From Eimeria necatrix (lineage: Eukaryota > Apicomplexa > Conoidasida > Eucoccidiorida > Eimeriidae), in NCBI RefSeq assembly GCF_000499385.1, contig NW_013652627.1, positions 124,001-188,000 of the forward strand: a stretch of DNA of 64,000 nucleotides, given 5' to 3'. Each line of letters starts with the position of its first letter. Within the stretch, counting starts at the first letter, position 1. Under the pieces are notes generated by a model. It was not told the DNA's origin and made no database searches. It saw only the letters and a list, made by a program, of their open reading frames with translations. A program made the position numbers and the translations under genes. Shown piece after piece: positions 13,660 through 25,902 of the stretch.

Positions 13660-16600
13660 TCTCGCCGAATTTAGGGCTCCTCCCAGCCGCGAACTGCGGA
13701 GGAGGCTACAGTAAACGTGGCAAAAGTGAGTTGTACGGGTGCCCGTTATGAAGCATTATAGGAGATTAAACAGAGTGCAGATGGGGGATGGAATGCAAGG
13801 CACGAGTGCGTATAAATGGTCGCAACAAAGAAAGGCCATCTAGCTTATTGACTTCTCACACTCCATAGCATCCCCTGAGAAAGAGCACCAAACTACATGC
13901 ATTAGCTGCTTCATAAGGGGAATGGCCCTGAGGATGGTGGAGGACAGGACAACCCTCGAAAACAGCAGGACAGCGAGCCCCTCTGTGGCGGTGGAATATC
14001 ACTCAATAACCAGAGAAGATGAAGGGAAAAATTCTTGTTGAAGGGGAAGATGCAGCGAAAAAAAGTTGGCAAATTATAGGCTGTACTTCCTGCGAGGCAG
14101 CCAATATCGGCAGTTCAGGAAAAATGCTGCTTCCAAGACCAGGTAGGCTGAAAGAAGGCAAGAATGTGGAGCTGAAAACAAAAATTGAAGGAATCTTAAT
14201 GGTAAAATCGCAGCAGGGGGGAGGAAGAACGCAGTTCTTCGACCACGTGCCACCGTCAGTCGATTCGGCGAGCAGGCAGGTGCGATTGGTGAGGCGTTCA
14301 GTTCGAAGGTACGGGTCTGTGCGAAGAGCCTCTCTAAGCAAGCATTCCTATCAAACTGCAGATGTGCCCAGCACCTTGCCCAAAAACATTGGGCTACGTT
14401 CTGTAACGATACCAAGGGCGCGTTGACGGAGCAAGCTGGCGTGGCCCAGCTGCTGCTATTCGGGAGACAGAATAACGGGGCTCTTTGCTCAATCCGTAGG
14501 AAAAGAGTTCTTCAGAAACCAGAAACAAGCATTCTTTATCACCACTCAGCGGTGCTCGATAGCCCCCAGCATGCTTGAGAAACCTCACCGAGGCAAGCCC
14601 GAGCGGCCGACTCCTTGGGGCCCGCCAGAAGGCCGCTGCTCCCACTCGTCGCACGAAAACAACTGGTCCACCAAATATTATGTATTTTCGCTTTCGTGGA
14701 CTTCTTCTAGTTACAGTTGGCCTACGATTCTGGTCCAGTTTCCAAACGCTCCCGTGCACGTAGGAATGAGCAGCATCTGAAAGACTAGAGCCCAACCGGT
14801 GGTCCAGCTGGACCAGTACAGAGGTGAGTACCGGACAGCTCGCTCACTATCGTACTGATTCTATTTTAAGGGATTCTTCGTACCTTACCAGATAACATTA
14901 TGACTGAGATCAAACTATATGCGTATTCTGCGGTGACCTTTCAGGCCTACGCAAAACTCTGCGTAGCCTGTTGGCCACATCGAGCAGCAACATTAACTCG
15001 GAAATGCATTTTCCTAAGAGCTTGGCTAGAAAAGCATTTTAATTCCACAGATGGCCGAGGTACCACGGGTAGAGGCTAGATATGGGCGGTTTCACATGGA
15101 TAGTACAATCTGTCAAGCCACAGCACACCTCTGCACAACTGGGTGCTCGCTTGAGCACAAAGAATCTGAAGAACAACCGCGCCTCCGATTAGCTCATATT
15201 TTCGCAATACTTTGATCCGAACGTCCTCAGCATGCAAGATGAACCTAAATACAGCGGAGGCTAACGCCGAGGAAAATGGCCTCTCGCAAAATCCCTCACC
15301 ACAATACAGGAAAAGGAAAACGATGAGTCACATATCCATATAATGTATAGAGGTGTACGTGCCATTCTCTGGATGGAAAGAGCTTCTAAACGACGCGGCG
15401 GTGAGCCATGCAGCTCGCTGGGCAAGCCAATACGCCGTTCGCAGGAGTGGGAGACGAGCCTTGCCAGGCAAAGCTGCACTGTTTGCTTCCTTTCTGTGTG
15501 AGCTGGGGCTAAACTGCGTGCTGCAGAAATAAGGATATAAAGGAGTGATACGTATATACCGTTGCAAGCAGCGGGTAGCAAGAAAATAAAGCTAACGGAA
15601 GAAAGCTCGGAAGTGGTAGGACTTCGGCAGATAGCCGAACCACCGTCCCTGGATAGTCAATAGGCAACAGAGCTTGACATGCGGATCGCAGTGCTATGGC
15701 AGTGATGTGTTTCGCCTTGCTTGAGTAAACGAGTGTCGGACGATTATTGCCAAGGCATCAGAACTTCGAAGTAGTAACAGTCCAACTTCGTACAACTCGA
15801 AAACCCAGACTCCCCAGTCCTGGCTGCGCTACCGTGAAGTTACGGGATTGTACTGGAGAACGCCAATGCTGGTCTGGCAAATAGTGTCAGTTCATTGCAT
15901 GCCGCCCTCCTGTGGCCTGCCAACATTGGTTGGTCTCTCTGGCAATATTTCAAAATGGCACGTGCGACTATTTATTGAGATTCCTGAGAGCAAATGTCTT
16001 CACCGCTTTGCTGCACCTTCAAATTTCGATTCACTCAGCGTGTCTCAGCGTGTCTCCCTGTATAGATCGTAACTTTGGTGCGTTTTGCCTCTAGCACGTC
16101 ACCTCTTCTTCCTCGTATCTGCGTCATCTACTTAGACGTCCAAAATACCCGTAAGAAGGGGAGTGACGCTTGAAACATGTCGGTCCACCTAACCTCCTCG
16201 GCCTGACTGGCAACTTCCGCGGCCCCCTTAGACCTTTATAACCGCTCTGCATGCTGTCTGAAGTGTGACTTTGTTGCCAATGCAGGGCCTTGAGAACTGT
16301 GAGGGTTTTCTAAAGAGCTGTGTTCGGCTACTTCTGAGTGTACGCCCGGCAGCGATATGTTGAGTCCAATCCCTGGATGCAGTTGCAATTCACGAATTTC
16401 GAGCAAATTGTAGAAAACGCTAATTCACGAAACACGCATATGATTGAAACGGAGTATTCTAACTCTGAAAGAGCATTATAGCGACAAAACAGAGCGGTTA
16501 AAATCAAGCTCGCCAAAGTAAAATCAAACGTCAATGTGAGTAATGGGTTGGTTGCGAGCTGTCACAATAAGATGGCCAAAAAAGCCACTGTGGGGTGTTA

Positions 16601-16974
16601 GGTAAAAGAGCATGCACGCGATTGGCCGTGAGGAGGAGCATCCCATTGCACTTCATTGAAGAGCGCCACGGCTACACAGGAAAGTGGCATCTTGAGGAAC
16701 CAGAACGGCTTTCACGCCAACAAACGAGCCCTCTCCGCTCTTCATCTTGACTAGTACCAGAGCACAGCAGGGTGCGGCTGCTGCTGCTGTTTCTCCTGCA
16801 GCTCTGCTGACAGTTGTTGACGGAAAACAACACGAAGTGGAACCGAAGACAAAGCATACACTTCTGCCGAACGCTCATGTGCCTAAAGCATCTATATTGC
16901 CGGCTGATGGCAGCCTTCTCTTTATGTAGCTTCGTGGACCTACAATAACCTAAGCTAACTAGTAGAAAACTAAG
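13660..16974. other. Intergenic, no supported gene
   Basis: About 3.3 kb between the start of the coiled-coil gene and the 3' end of the CDT1-like gene. The open frames are short, overlap on both strands and have no recognisable motif. The 13.66-14.0 kb part is the likely promoter of the coiled-coil gene. No CAG runs except a short GCTGCTGCTGCTG at about 16777. Confidence 0.4.
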
Positions 16975-19900
16975 CTATTCAAGCGGCGCAAGACCTTTCT
17001 TCGCATCTGCAGCGAGAGCCGCCTCCTGTGCCTCCCGAAGCTTGGAGTCCACCACCTTCCTCACTGACAAATGGCTGAAAATCAGGACACAAAACATTCC
17101 AGAACTCCCATCAGAGAAAGGACTGCATTTGTGTGCTCTGTCTTTACACATCCGTGGCTTGCTAGCACCAAGCTAGGCTGACTGCTTCGAAAGGGGTCAG
17201 ATTCGCATTTACTAAACTTAGTGAAAAATTACTCGATTGATGGATCCACCGTGATGATGTTCGAGCGAAGCTGGATACTGAGAGCCCCAAAAAGACATCA
17301 CAAGAGGAATTTTTATCGGACGGATCCCGACATTTGAGCAAAGGGACGAGCAAAGCAGACGGCCATTGCCATCATCATCACTGGGACAAGCAACAGCAGC
17401 TGCCTACCGCTGCTGCTTCTGCTGCTGTTGACGGCAGGAGCACAAGACACAACGGATGAAAGGAACGGAGGCTTACGTTGCGGGAAAGATGCCTTCTAAA
17501 AATACCACAGCTCTCTCCACGGCTGAGAGAGGCAAAGGCGTCCGAACTCTAGAGACAAAGAGATCCGTCAGCACCCTCACGTCAATGCGCTGCACCAGCA
17601 AACACGGGCAACCTGTTGCTTCCTTGTGCTTGTAGACTCCCCTAGCTACTTGACTGCACGCAGCTAGTTGAATAGGCTTAGCTAGTTGCTCTTATATCGT
17701 TAATGGGGCGCGTTGACATGACTGGCATACAGAGCGTCGGTCTTGGTATACACATGCATCGAGAAGACACTGTAGAACGATTTGAACCTCCTTAAGTCGT
17801 TGTACATTCCTGAAGAAATCGGGGGCAAGAACTTAAGTGGCATGCCAGTACACGTCCTACTGCATCCACCGTTGGAGGTTCCGTCAGATTGCACAAAAAC
17901 GGAGTCCTAGCTCCCAGGGTGTGCATATGGGCAGTAGCAGCAGCTATGCTCGCACGACTTACTCATAGAGTTCCTTTCGTATCTGTTGCGCTGCTTCTTG
18001 CTGCAGGCGCGCAGCCATCCGCTCTTCAGTCTGCATCAGCAACCAATAAGAGACAACCCCTCACACCTCATCACCGGGCCTCCTGGTCTGAAGCAGCGCT
18101 TTCACCGCTTGTTGCTGTTGCACTTACTTTGCGGCGCAGTCGTTCCGAAACAGGACTCCTACAGAATGACAAACAGAAAAGGCGATGAAAAAAAGAGTGA
18201 AACCTGCGGCATTGACTACCTGCGACAATCTTCCCAAAATCGTCCGTGAGGCTGTGGCGACAACAGCTACAAATTTGAACTCTTCCTCAGTGCTTGCAAG
18301 AACAGCCACACAGAAGCAAAATGCCTCTCTTCGGGTGCCCTGAATGAGCAAGCGGGAGCTACGTTGCCAGTTGAATGATTCGTCTGCTGGTTACCTGGTG
18401 GGGCTGGTGCTGTTTGACACAGAGCGCCTGACCAAAGAAGGACTTGGGCTGCGGTTTCCTACAGACGGCATAAAAAGAGAAGGACGCCTCGTGGGTTGCC
18501 GACCCCGAGCGAGAGGCGACGACAGCAGCGATGGAGATGAGCATTCCCTGGTAAGATCTGGTGGAGACAAGGACTGTCGTGTTGAGCAAGTACTAACTGA
18601 CGAGACGCCGCCAACAGAAGTGGTCGCAACAGGGGTGGCGCTTTTGCCGCTCTCCGTTTCCTCCACCTGCTTGTTTTGCTGCTTCTTTTGCTCCTGCATC
18701 TGCACATGTTGTGTTCCAGTTGCACGCTGCTCTTGTTGCTGCTGTCTGACACAACGAATAGGACTGCCACCAATATGTCCGATTAAGGACTCGCCCTTGA
18801 AAGCTCCTGGAGCTTGTTGAGGTTGCAGCACATGTTGCTGCTCCTGCTGCGGTTCAGGAGGTGCAGCGGCAGGCGGAGATGGGACACTCTCCACGTCAAA
18901 TCCGGGTACCCAGCTTGCGTGCTGTATTAACAGCTCCCTACTGCGCCGCAGCAGTGATACTTGTTGCCGCATCTCGTGCTGCTGTTGTAGCTGCAGACAG
19001 CAATTCTGCCACTGCAGTGTGTACGCTACAAGACGCTCGCGCAGCTTCTGCTGTCTCTCTTCCCCGTCACGCGCGCGAGATGACAGCAGAATCCCATCCT
19101 TCAATTCCATGATCTGTATGTCATAGTGCATCTGCTGCTGCCGTCGCAAAGGACTTAGGGGAGCCGCTGATGGCGCAATCGCACTACCGCTCGGCTTCCG
19201 TGGCTTCCACTGCAGCAGCTGTGGAAGAAGCCACACCAGCCGCCCTACATCTTTTATCAGATCGTTCCTCACTTTGCCACTGCCCGTGCTGACGCTTGAC
19301 GTATAGCCAACCCCGCTGCTGCCGCTGTTACCTTTGACCGAACCAATGTCGGGTTCTGCGGCGCTACGGGAATAGTGCGTCAAGGCCAGTTTTGTGTACG
19401 CTGGAAGAATACCCGAAAAAAGCAACAAAGGCTCCCCGCGGTCGTAAAAGCGGTCAAACAGAATTCTCAACCTACAGCAGCACCAGCAGCAACAGACAGT
19501 AAGAGCGATGCGATAAAACTTGCAAGAAACCGCAGCGAGAGGCAAAGGACAGAAGGGAAAGGCTCAAAAACTGACATAGAGAGGGCCTAGTAGGCCCCTG
19601 TGCCTAACAAACAACCACGAATTTGCCAAAGCCTTGAGACATGATGCCATAGGAAGAAACGCATAGCTGCAGTACGCTACATTAGTTAAGTTCTTGCAGC
19701 AGCAGCAGCAGCAACAGTGCGGAAGCTCCTGCCTGTCAAAGTGACCATCACTCACAGCCCATACAGACGGCAAAGACGTTCAAGCTGTCTATTCAGCTTG
19801 ACAGCAGCGAGAGGAGCTTCTGCTGCAGCACATGTGTCTAGGGCACTGCAGTGGAACCGCTGGCTGAGCTGCTGCTGCTCAGAAAAAAGTTGCTGCATGG

Positions 19901-21050
19901 AAGCAACCTCCTGTGGTGTTAGGCGCATTTCACAATCTCCGGCTAATTCTTGCTCTTCCGAATGCTTCTGTTGCGAGCACTGGGCGCCATGCTCGCCATC
20001 AAAGGAGAATTGAGGCTTCTTTCGAGGAGGTGTCAGTCGGAAGGGGGAGACTGCTTCATTTTCAACGGACGTTGTTTCTACCCTGGAGCTGTTGCAGTGG
20101 TAGGGAGAGGCACGCCTTCGGCTGCTTACAGGAGATACTTTGTGGTCCATTGAGTCCTCATGAGCGGCCATTGGAGGAATTCCTCGAGCACCAGCAGCAG
20201 GCCGTCGTGTTGGTGATGGGGTGGCTGCTGCTTTTGCTACCGCTTCACTTGCAGCAGCAACTTCAGCAGCAGGTGGAGGCCTGCGGCGCCTGCTAGTACT
20301 AAATGGAGAAGCAGGATCGTCGAGAAATGAGGGGCGCTGCTGTTGCCGTGCATTTGCCGTGGCAGCTCCCTGAGGACTTCCAGGACCTGCTGCAGCAGCA
20401 GCAGCCGCAGCTGCTGCCGTGGCGAGGAAAGATCGTGCATCGAGGTTGAATGGTGCACCATATCCTCTCCCAGTTGAAACCTCTTGTGGGCCCCCAACCT
20501 CTGCAGCGAATTGCCTTTGAGGAGATGCAGCAGTATCAGAAGACCCTCTGGAACTAGCAGCAGGGGCGACACAGTGGGAGACGGCCGAAGGAAAAGGTGG
20601 AAGCTCAGGTGCTGCACGCGGAGTTCCGCTGCTGGTGAGAGGAAAATGCAAGCGGACGGGAGACTGCAGCATTTTGCTGCTCGAGGAGTCACCGATTTCT
20701 GCCGCCAGCGCTGATGCTGCATTCGTTTCACCAGCAGATGCGCATGCATTCGGAGAGGAAGCGCTGCTTTCATCAGCGCTCACGGGCATCTGTAGGCGTC
20801 TCTTAAGAGGGGAACAGAGGGGACTTCTTTCCCGGAGATGCTTAGCTCGAGCTTGTAGCGCTTCTGCCGTACGTGCTGTCTTAGGAGGAGATAGGGCGAG
20901 TGCCTCCGGGCTGCACTCTAGACGGCGTGCCTTGATCTTGGGCGGGGAAGAGCAGGGAGCTCTTACATCTTCTGTAAGCATCCCTTGGTGTATGGAAGGC
21001 AGCCGTCGCTTAGCTGGCTCCCGCCAGGCTGGCTGGAGCGGCAGCGCCAT
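16975..21050 (-). CDS. CDT1: CDT1-like DNA replication licensing factor
   Basis: Two main exons are secure: 21050-19756 (ATG 21050, MALPLQPAWREP) and 19471-18395, joined in phase. The N-terminal ~430 residues are disordered and full of Ser/Thr-Pro sites. The second exon carries the CDT1 central fold: RILFDRFYDRGEP, then DVGRLVWLLPQLLQ, then HYDIQIMELKDG, and finally HASWVPGFDVESVPSPP, which parallels the conserved W-x-P-x-F-[DN]-V-x-x-V-P segment of animal CDT1. CDT1 loads the MCM helicase at origins with ORC and CDC6. The C-terminal part seems to lie in several short exons: a segment within 18358-18197, then 18158-18128, 18087-18067, 18030-17963 and 17074-16975 (stop 16975). The last two join in phase and give a charged helix (MAARLQQEAAQQIRKELYD) resembling the linker before the CDT1 C-terminal domain. 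The order between 18394 and 18128 is unresolved. Poly-Ala and Gln-rich runs appear. Confidence 0.7.
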
Positions 21051-22637
21051 GGCTGCTGCTACCACTGCTGCCGCTACTTCTGCAGTGATGCCCCGGTGGC
21101 TTCCTTGTTAAAAGAAACTACCGCTGACGTGGAGAGGCCACGGGGAGAGATACTACCTCTGTGCAATCTACGCCGAAGAGAATAGCACCACGATAACGCC
21201 GGGTGGTATGAGGTTGGTGGTAGTGTTTTCTGGGTGTACGCGTAGCCAGCGCAAAACAGGAGCTGCGCTTAAAATAAAAAGTAGGCAAATTAGAGGAAAA
21301 GACAATGATGATAATTAGCATCAAATGCTGCCCAGTGGCTGGATTCCCCAGCCGAGCGCCACCCCCCAACGTAGTGCTGGGCACTACACTCTGAATGGAA
21401 CTTCTGGAGAAAAGACAGATTGTGCAGTAGAAATACCAACTAAACCATTTAACACTTAAATTGCCGTTCATTGTTTGGTCTTGCTAGGGTCAAGTGGTAA
21501 TAAGGCACAGGCGCTTGCTTTGGGGCTGGTTTAAGTGTTGCCCTCACAGAAGCAATGCATTTTGGTGGAGCGAACTGCTTCTATTCGGCGTTGTGGACCA
21601 CACTTCTCTCCAGGAATAATCCCTGCATCGTTTTGTGCTTCTTCAGATCTACTAGATGCCCCGTCCTGATGTGCACCAAAATCTGAAACAGCATTGCGCT
21701 AGCGTGCTGATAAATGCTGTTGACTATCCCCACGGAAAGTACCTAAATCCTGCCTATTTATCTGCAGCCCAACTACCAGATGAGCTCAACGTTTTGTTGG
21801 GATTCTCTGATCGAGGCAAACCCTTACGCAGCTTGACCCTGATGATTGCAGGGACCACCTGGAACGGGTTACTATGCTAGACTGATGGAATAAAAACGAG
21901 GTATATATCACAGAAGATAAAATACAATCATGGTATCTGGCAAGAATACGAAGAGCTTCGCTGTCCAGCACAGCTCTAAGGGGCTGCAGAAGTCACTACC
22001 CGCAGCACAGCTATTGTTTTGGAGAAATCAGAGCAAGAAGCCAAGGGAAAAAGGACCATCCGCCGTTGCACTTTTACAGGGAAAAAAGCAGGACAAGCGG
22101 CAGCCTGGACAAAAAAGCGTATCATAAACATGAGACACCGCTGCTCTCCCGTTCTCCCGTCAATAGCAGCCGAACACCTACGTACGAGCAAACAAGACGC
22201 CGTTTGTACAGCGTGTGGGGATATTTCGGTCCCAAAGAGACAAATAGCTGATTGCAACAACGGTTGTGGCACATGCCAAACAGAAGAAACCCGCAGCGCT
22301 AAATCGTTGGTGCGTGCTCGATCATAGAGGACACTTCCCGATGCACAAATTTGTAGGCGCTGCCTTCCCACTAGTGACCCACCGATTCAGCCTATCTGGC
22401 ATAAAAAGGCAAAAATTTTGGTGATACCGGGGTCGACTTTCCCTGCCCAAGCAGTGACTGCAGCAACAGGATTTTACATGAGCAAGCTTCGCTTTGGCAA
22501 TTTCCGCGATATATAAGCACCTAGTTCATGCCGAGCTATTGCTCCTTGCAACGGACTAACACTACCCTTCGTCTGAAGCAAGTTTATAGGGCGTCTCGCT
22601 TCATGGTCCATCGCATGGTGCGCTAGGTTGACTAGGC

Positions 22638-23081
22638 ATGTCAGATACTGAGCAGCTTGTTGAAGCGAATCCGCTCCTTCTTAAACGTCAGTCACTGGAC
22701 GATTCCATATTTGCTGCATTCTCCGCATGCGCCCGGAATATTGAAGCAGAAAAAGGCTGCAGCAATCTTTTTCTACCTAAAAGGTGTCTATACCCGGGAA
22801 AAACTAGACACAAACTGGCAATCTTCTATGATATCTGGTAATTTGAAAACGTTTCTATGTCAACTACCTGCTTGCGGTCCCACCAGGCTGGCTAGTAGAT
22901 GCCTCGGTAAAACGGGAGGCATCACAAAGTTTCCGTGTATTGAATGACCGCCTTCAGCAAGCGCATGAAATGTGCCTCCGTGCTGGAGGAATGCACACGT
23001 TTGAGGATAGAATCATGGCCCGCTGAGCTGGTGAAGGCCCGCAAGAAAACTCATGTCAAGATGCATTCAGCACTTCTATGA
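22638..23081 (+). CDS. Candidate small gene, unknown function
   Basis: ATG 22638 opens MSDTEQLVEANPLLLKRQSL, followed by a protein-like stretch with Ala/Cys/Glu. A second coding-looking stretch starts at acceptor ccaccag (about 22888) and reads WLVDASVKREASQSFRVLND up to a TGA at about 23024. A third frame overlapping it, ATG 22944 to TGA 23081, gives 45 residues (MTAFSKRMKCASVLEECTRL...) with a basic helix-like tail. Only one of the last two can be right, unless it is a frameshifted pseudogene. I recognise no family. It is the only spot in the 21-28 kb gap where codon-like structure stands out. Confidence 0.25.
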
Positions 23082-25753
23082 ATGTAGAGGATGTCTTTTG
23101 TGGTGGACTATGCCATAGGGCTTTCGGCTGAGCGCCTTCCAAGCGTGGCGCTGTACAGAAGACTCAATGTATCAGGTGGTAGAGTACGCAGGCCTGGCCC
23201 GTAGAAATGTTCAACAAGGGCAGGAAAAACCTGCATCTGCCCCCAAAAAGCTGCAATCGCGTGAATCTTTTGAGTTTATGGCTCGTATGTGAGAAACGCT
23301 ATAGGCGCTGACGCTTGCGGAACTTCGGCTGCGTTGTACCACCGGCTCGTAGTGCCGCGACTGTTGGCTTCGCAGAACAGGAACCAATTGAGAAAACATG
23401 CTTGTGGAGAAAAAAGCTAATCTGTCTTTATTGCACTAAGAATGTTTCAACTGGTTAGTATTGCAAATCATGTAGGGGAAAAAGCAAGTCAAAAAAAAGT
23501 CACGGGCGCAGGAAGCTTCGAAAGTTGGGTGTTCTTGGGTTGGTCGTCAGTAGATGGAATATCTGATGGCGTTGGCATGGGCGGACAAGTATGAGGCAGC
23601 TTATATGCACGCATAAGTGCTCCTCTCGTTGCCATGTAGTTGCGCTTAAGTTGGAAATTGCTGTAAGGTTGAGACTGTCCAGGTTCGCATACCGAAGAGA
23701 GGGAAAAAATGATCGTAACAACAGAGTGTTTTCAAATGTCTGTGGATTCAGAACATTGAAAGTACATAGCTTGATAGTGTTCTGGCCGCTTGGCTCCACG
23801 TACCTCATAAATACGTTTCCGCGAGGTTGTGGAATACCTCCAGAAAGTCAAGCCATCGAGCCGTGAGATTACATAGCAGCTTAGCCTTGTGCACCTTCCG
23901 CTGGAGATCAGGGCCTGATGGTTGGTGTATGCCATAGTAATTGGTGACGCCACTTGCCCAGTGTTATAGTCCAAATATTCGTGGTTATAAACTCGATGCG
24001 TCTTATGCGTAAAGCTCAGGAGCTAACACAGGAAACCTGTCACTCATAAATCGAACATATCTGCTGCTTGGAGATTTGGCTGAGGAAACCAGCCGGCGTT
24101 TTCTTCCATCTCAACTACCGTCCGTATCGCATGGCCAGAGACGTTCATGCGCGACTCTTAATCCATCAGAGTGTCTGAAACCTGTAGGACCGTAAAGTTG
24201 ATCAAGCGCCCTCAATGTTGAACACAGCGTGAGTGTGAGTCTAAGGCAAGTAGAAGAGCGCAAGCTTCCAAGTGTGTTCATCGACGACTTGAATGTTATC
24301 AACGAAATCTAGTTGCAAGAAGATGCGACAACAGTTTGCCGTTCCTAGAATTCGGCGCATTCAAGTTTCTTCATTTTTTAACGCCTGTGGCCATCCGCGT
24401 ATCAGTAATGCTCAATCTGCTGTGGGTTTTGTGCTGTCTGTATTGACTGTTTTACCGAGGTAGGCGCGCTCCTGCTCGGCAAACTTACATTTATAGAGCA
24501 TGGAGTAATATTTTTGCTTGAAGAAGGTGCGGGGAAGCTGTCAAACAACGCCACCTTGTTTAGCTAGACTGGAGCTGTACATAAACACCTCGGCTCGGTG
24601 TGCAGTAACAATTGACTTTGTAAGGGTTAGTGCTATATGCTGGTACTACACTAAAAGGTAGCTGGGGCATCACTGGAGCCATAGTACATTACCCTATATT
24701 TGGATGACTTCATGGCTAAGCAGAGAAGCTTCTTTTCTCAATGCTCCTTAGGCCTTCAATTCAGTTCAAAACCTACTTTACAGGATGTCCTGGAAAGGCA
24801 TTAAGGAGCCTTCAGCATCTCTAGTGTTGTCTGAGCAGGGCCGTGGGGAAACCACAAGCAGCCGTCAAGGCTTTCAATGATTACGAAACAGCTGCGGTGC
24901 ACATGCTTCACTGGTATGAACGATTACCATGCTTCTTAACCATTATTGCCATGGTACAGATTGATGAATACGCATGGCGAATCCACCCACTCGCAATCAT
25001 CTTAGGCTTGCTTTGTATGCTAAAACTGAGCTAAGTGGACGTCATTACGGTAAAAGCTGGATTTCGCTGGAAGTCTGCCGAACAGTAGCAAGATGTTGTG
25101 GTCCAAGGGGAGGTCTGATGGTAATCTTATGGATAGAGCGTCAAGGACGCTATTTCACATAATACGTCAGGTACCACAGTAGACACATTCTGTGCTTCTT
25201 CTGGCTGTAGCCATTCACCTGGAGCGTATACTGAAGCACGGCGAAAGACGACGGCGAGTTTCCGTCGTTTTGGAGTAGGCTCTCACGGAGGGCGCGAAAA
25301 TAGCGTGGGGTGAGACCGTCTTGTTGTGATGCAAAGGCATTAAACGGTATACTCCCTACCTCCTTTTACACAACTGCAGGGCAAAGTTTGTGCTGAGTAC
25401 AGGCAGACCCAGCGTGGGATTTAGCCAATATAGTGGACCGCGAATAATATTTGACTTCGTGGTCCCCTGCCTTACTGAGTTGTTGATTCGCTCCTGTAAC
25501 GTTGCTTGCACATGCAGATTACGTTATTACTATCATGGGCTCGGCCGTAGGAGTAATGCCACCAGCTTCGTGGAAATACGTAACAACCGCTCAGCCACTA
25601 AGCTGTTTGCGCGCTCTGCAGGGGTTTGGGGATGAGCCTCACCCGGCCACCCGTGTTTTTCCCCCGTTCGATATAACGTGCTACAGGTCATTCGCACCAT
25701 TTGCTATCCGGGTTGGCTCTGACGTTAGTACACTGGAAGTAACAAGTTGCCTC

Positions 25754-25902
25754 GTCTGGTGTAACTCAATCTAGTACCGTGTTAGGTATAAGAGATGAAT
25801 CCCACTCAACCGTTCCTAGTGTCTGGTGTAACTCAGTCTGGTGTAACTCAATCTAGTACCGTGTTAGGTAAAAGAGATGAATCCCACTCATCTGTTCCTA
25901 GT
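25754..25902. repeat. Imperfect tandem duplication, 67-bp unit
   Basis: A 67-base unit beginning GTCTGGTGTAACTCAATC occurs at 25754-25820 and again at 25836-25902. The 15 bases between them (25821-25835) are a further partial copy of the unit start. The two copies differ at only a few bases, so the duplication is recent. Confidence 0.85.

Noticed and set aside
14003..14795. Several 110-135 codon frames on both strands
   Set aside because: Mutually overlapping, without motif or exon chain.
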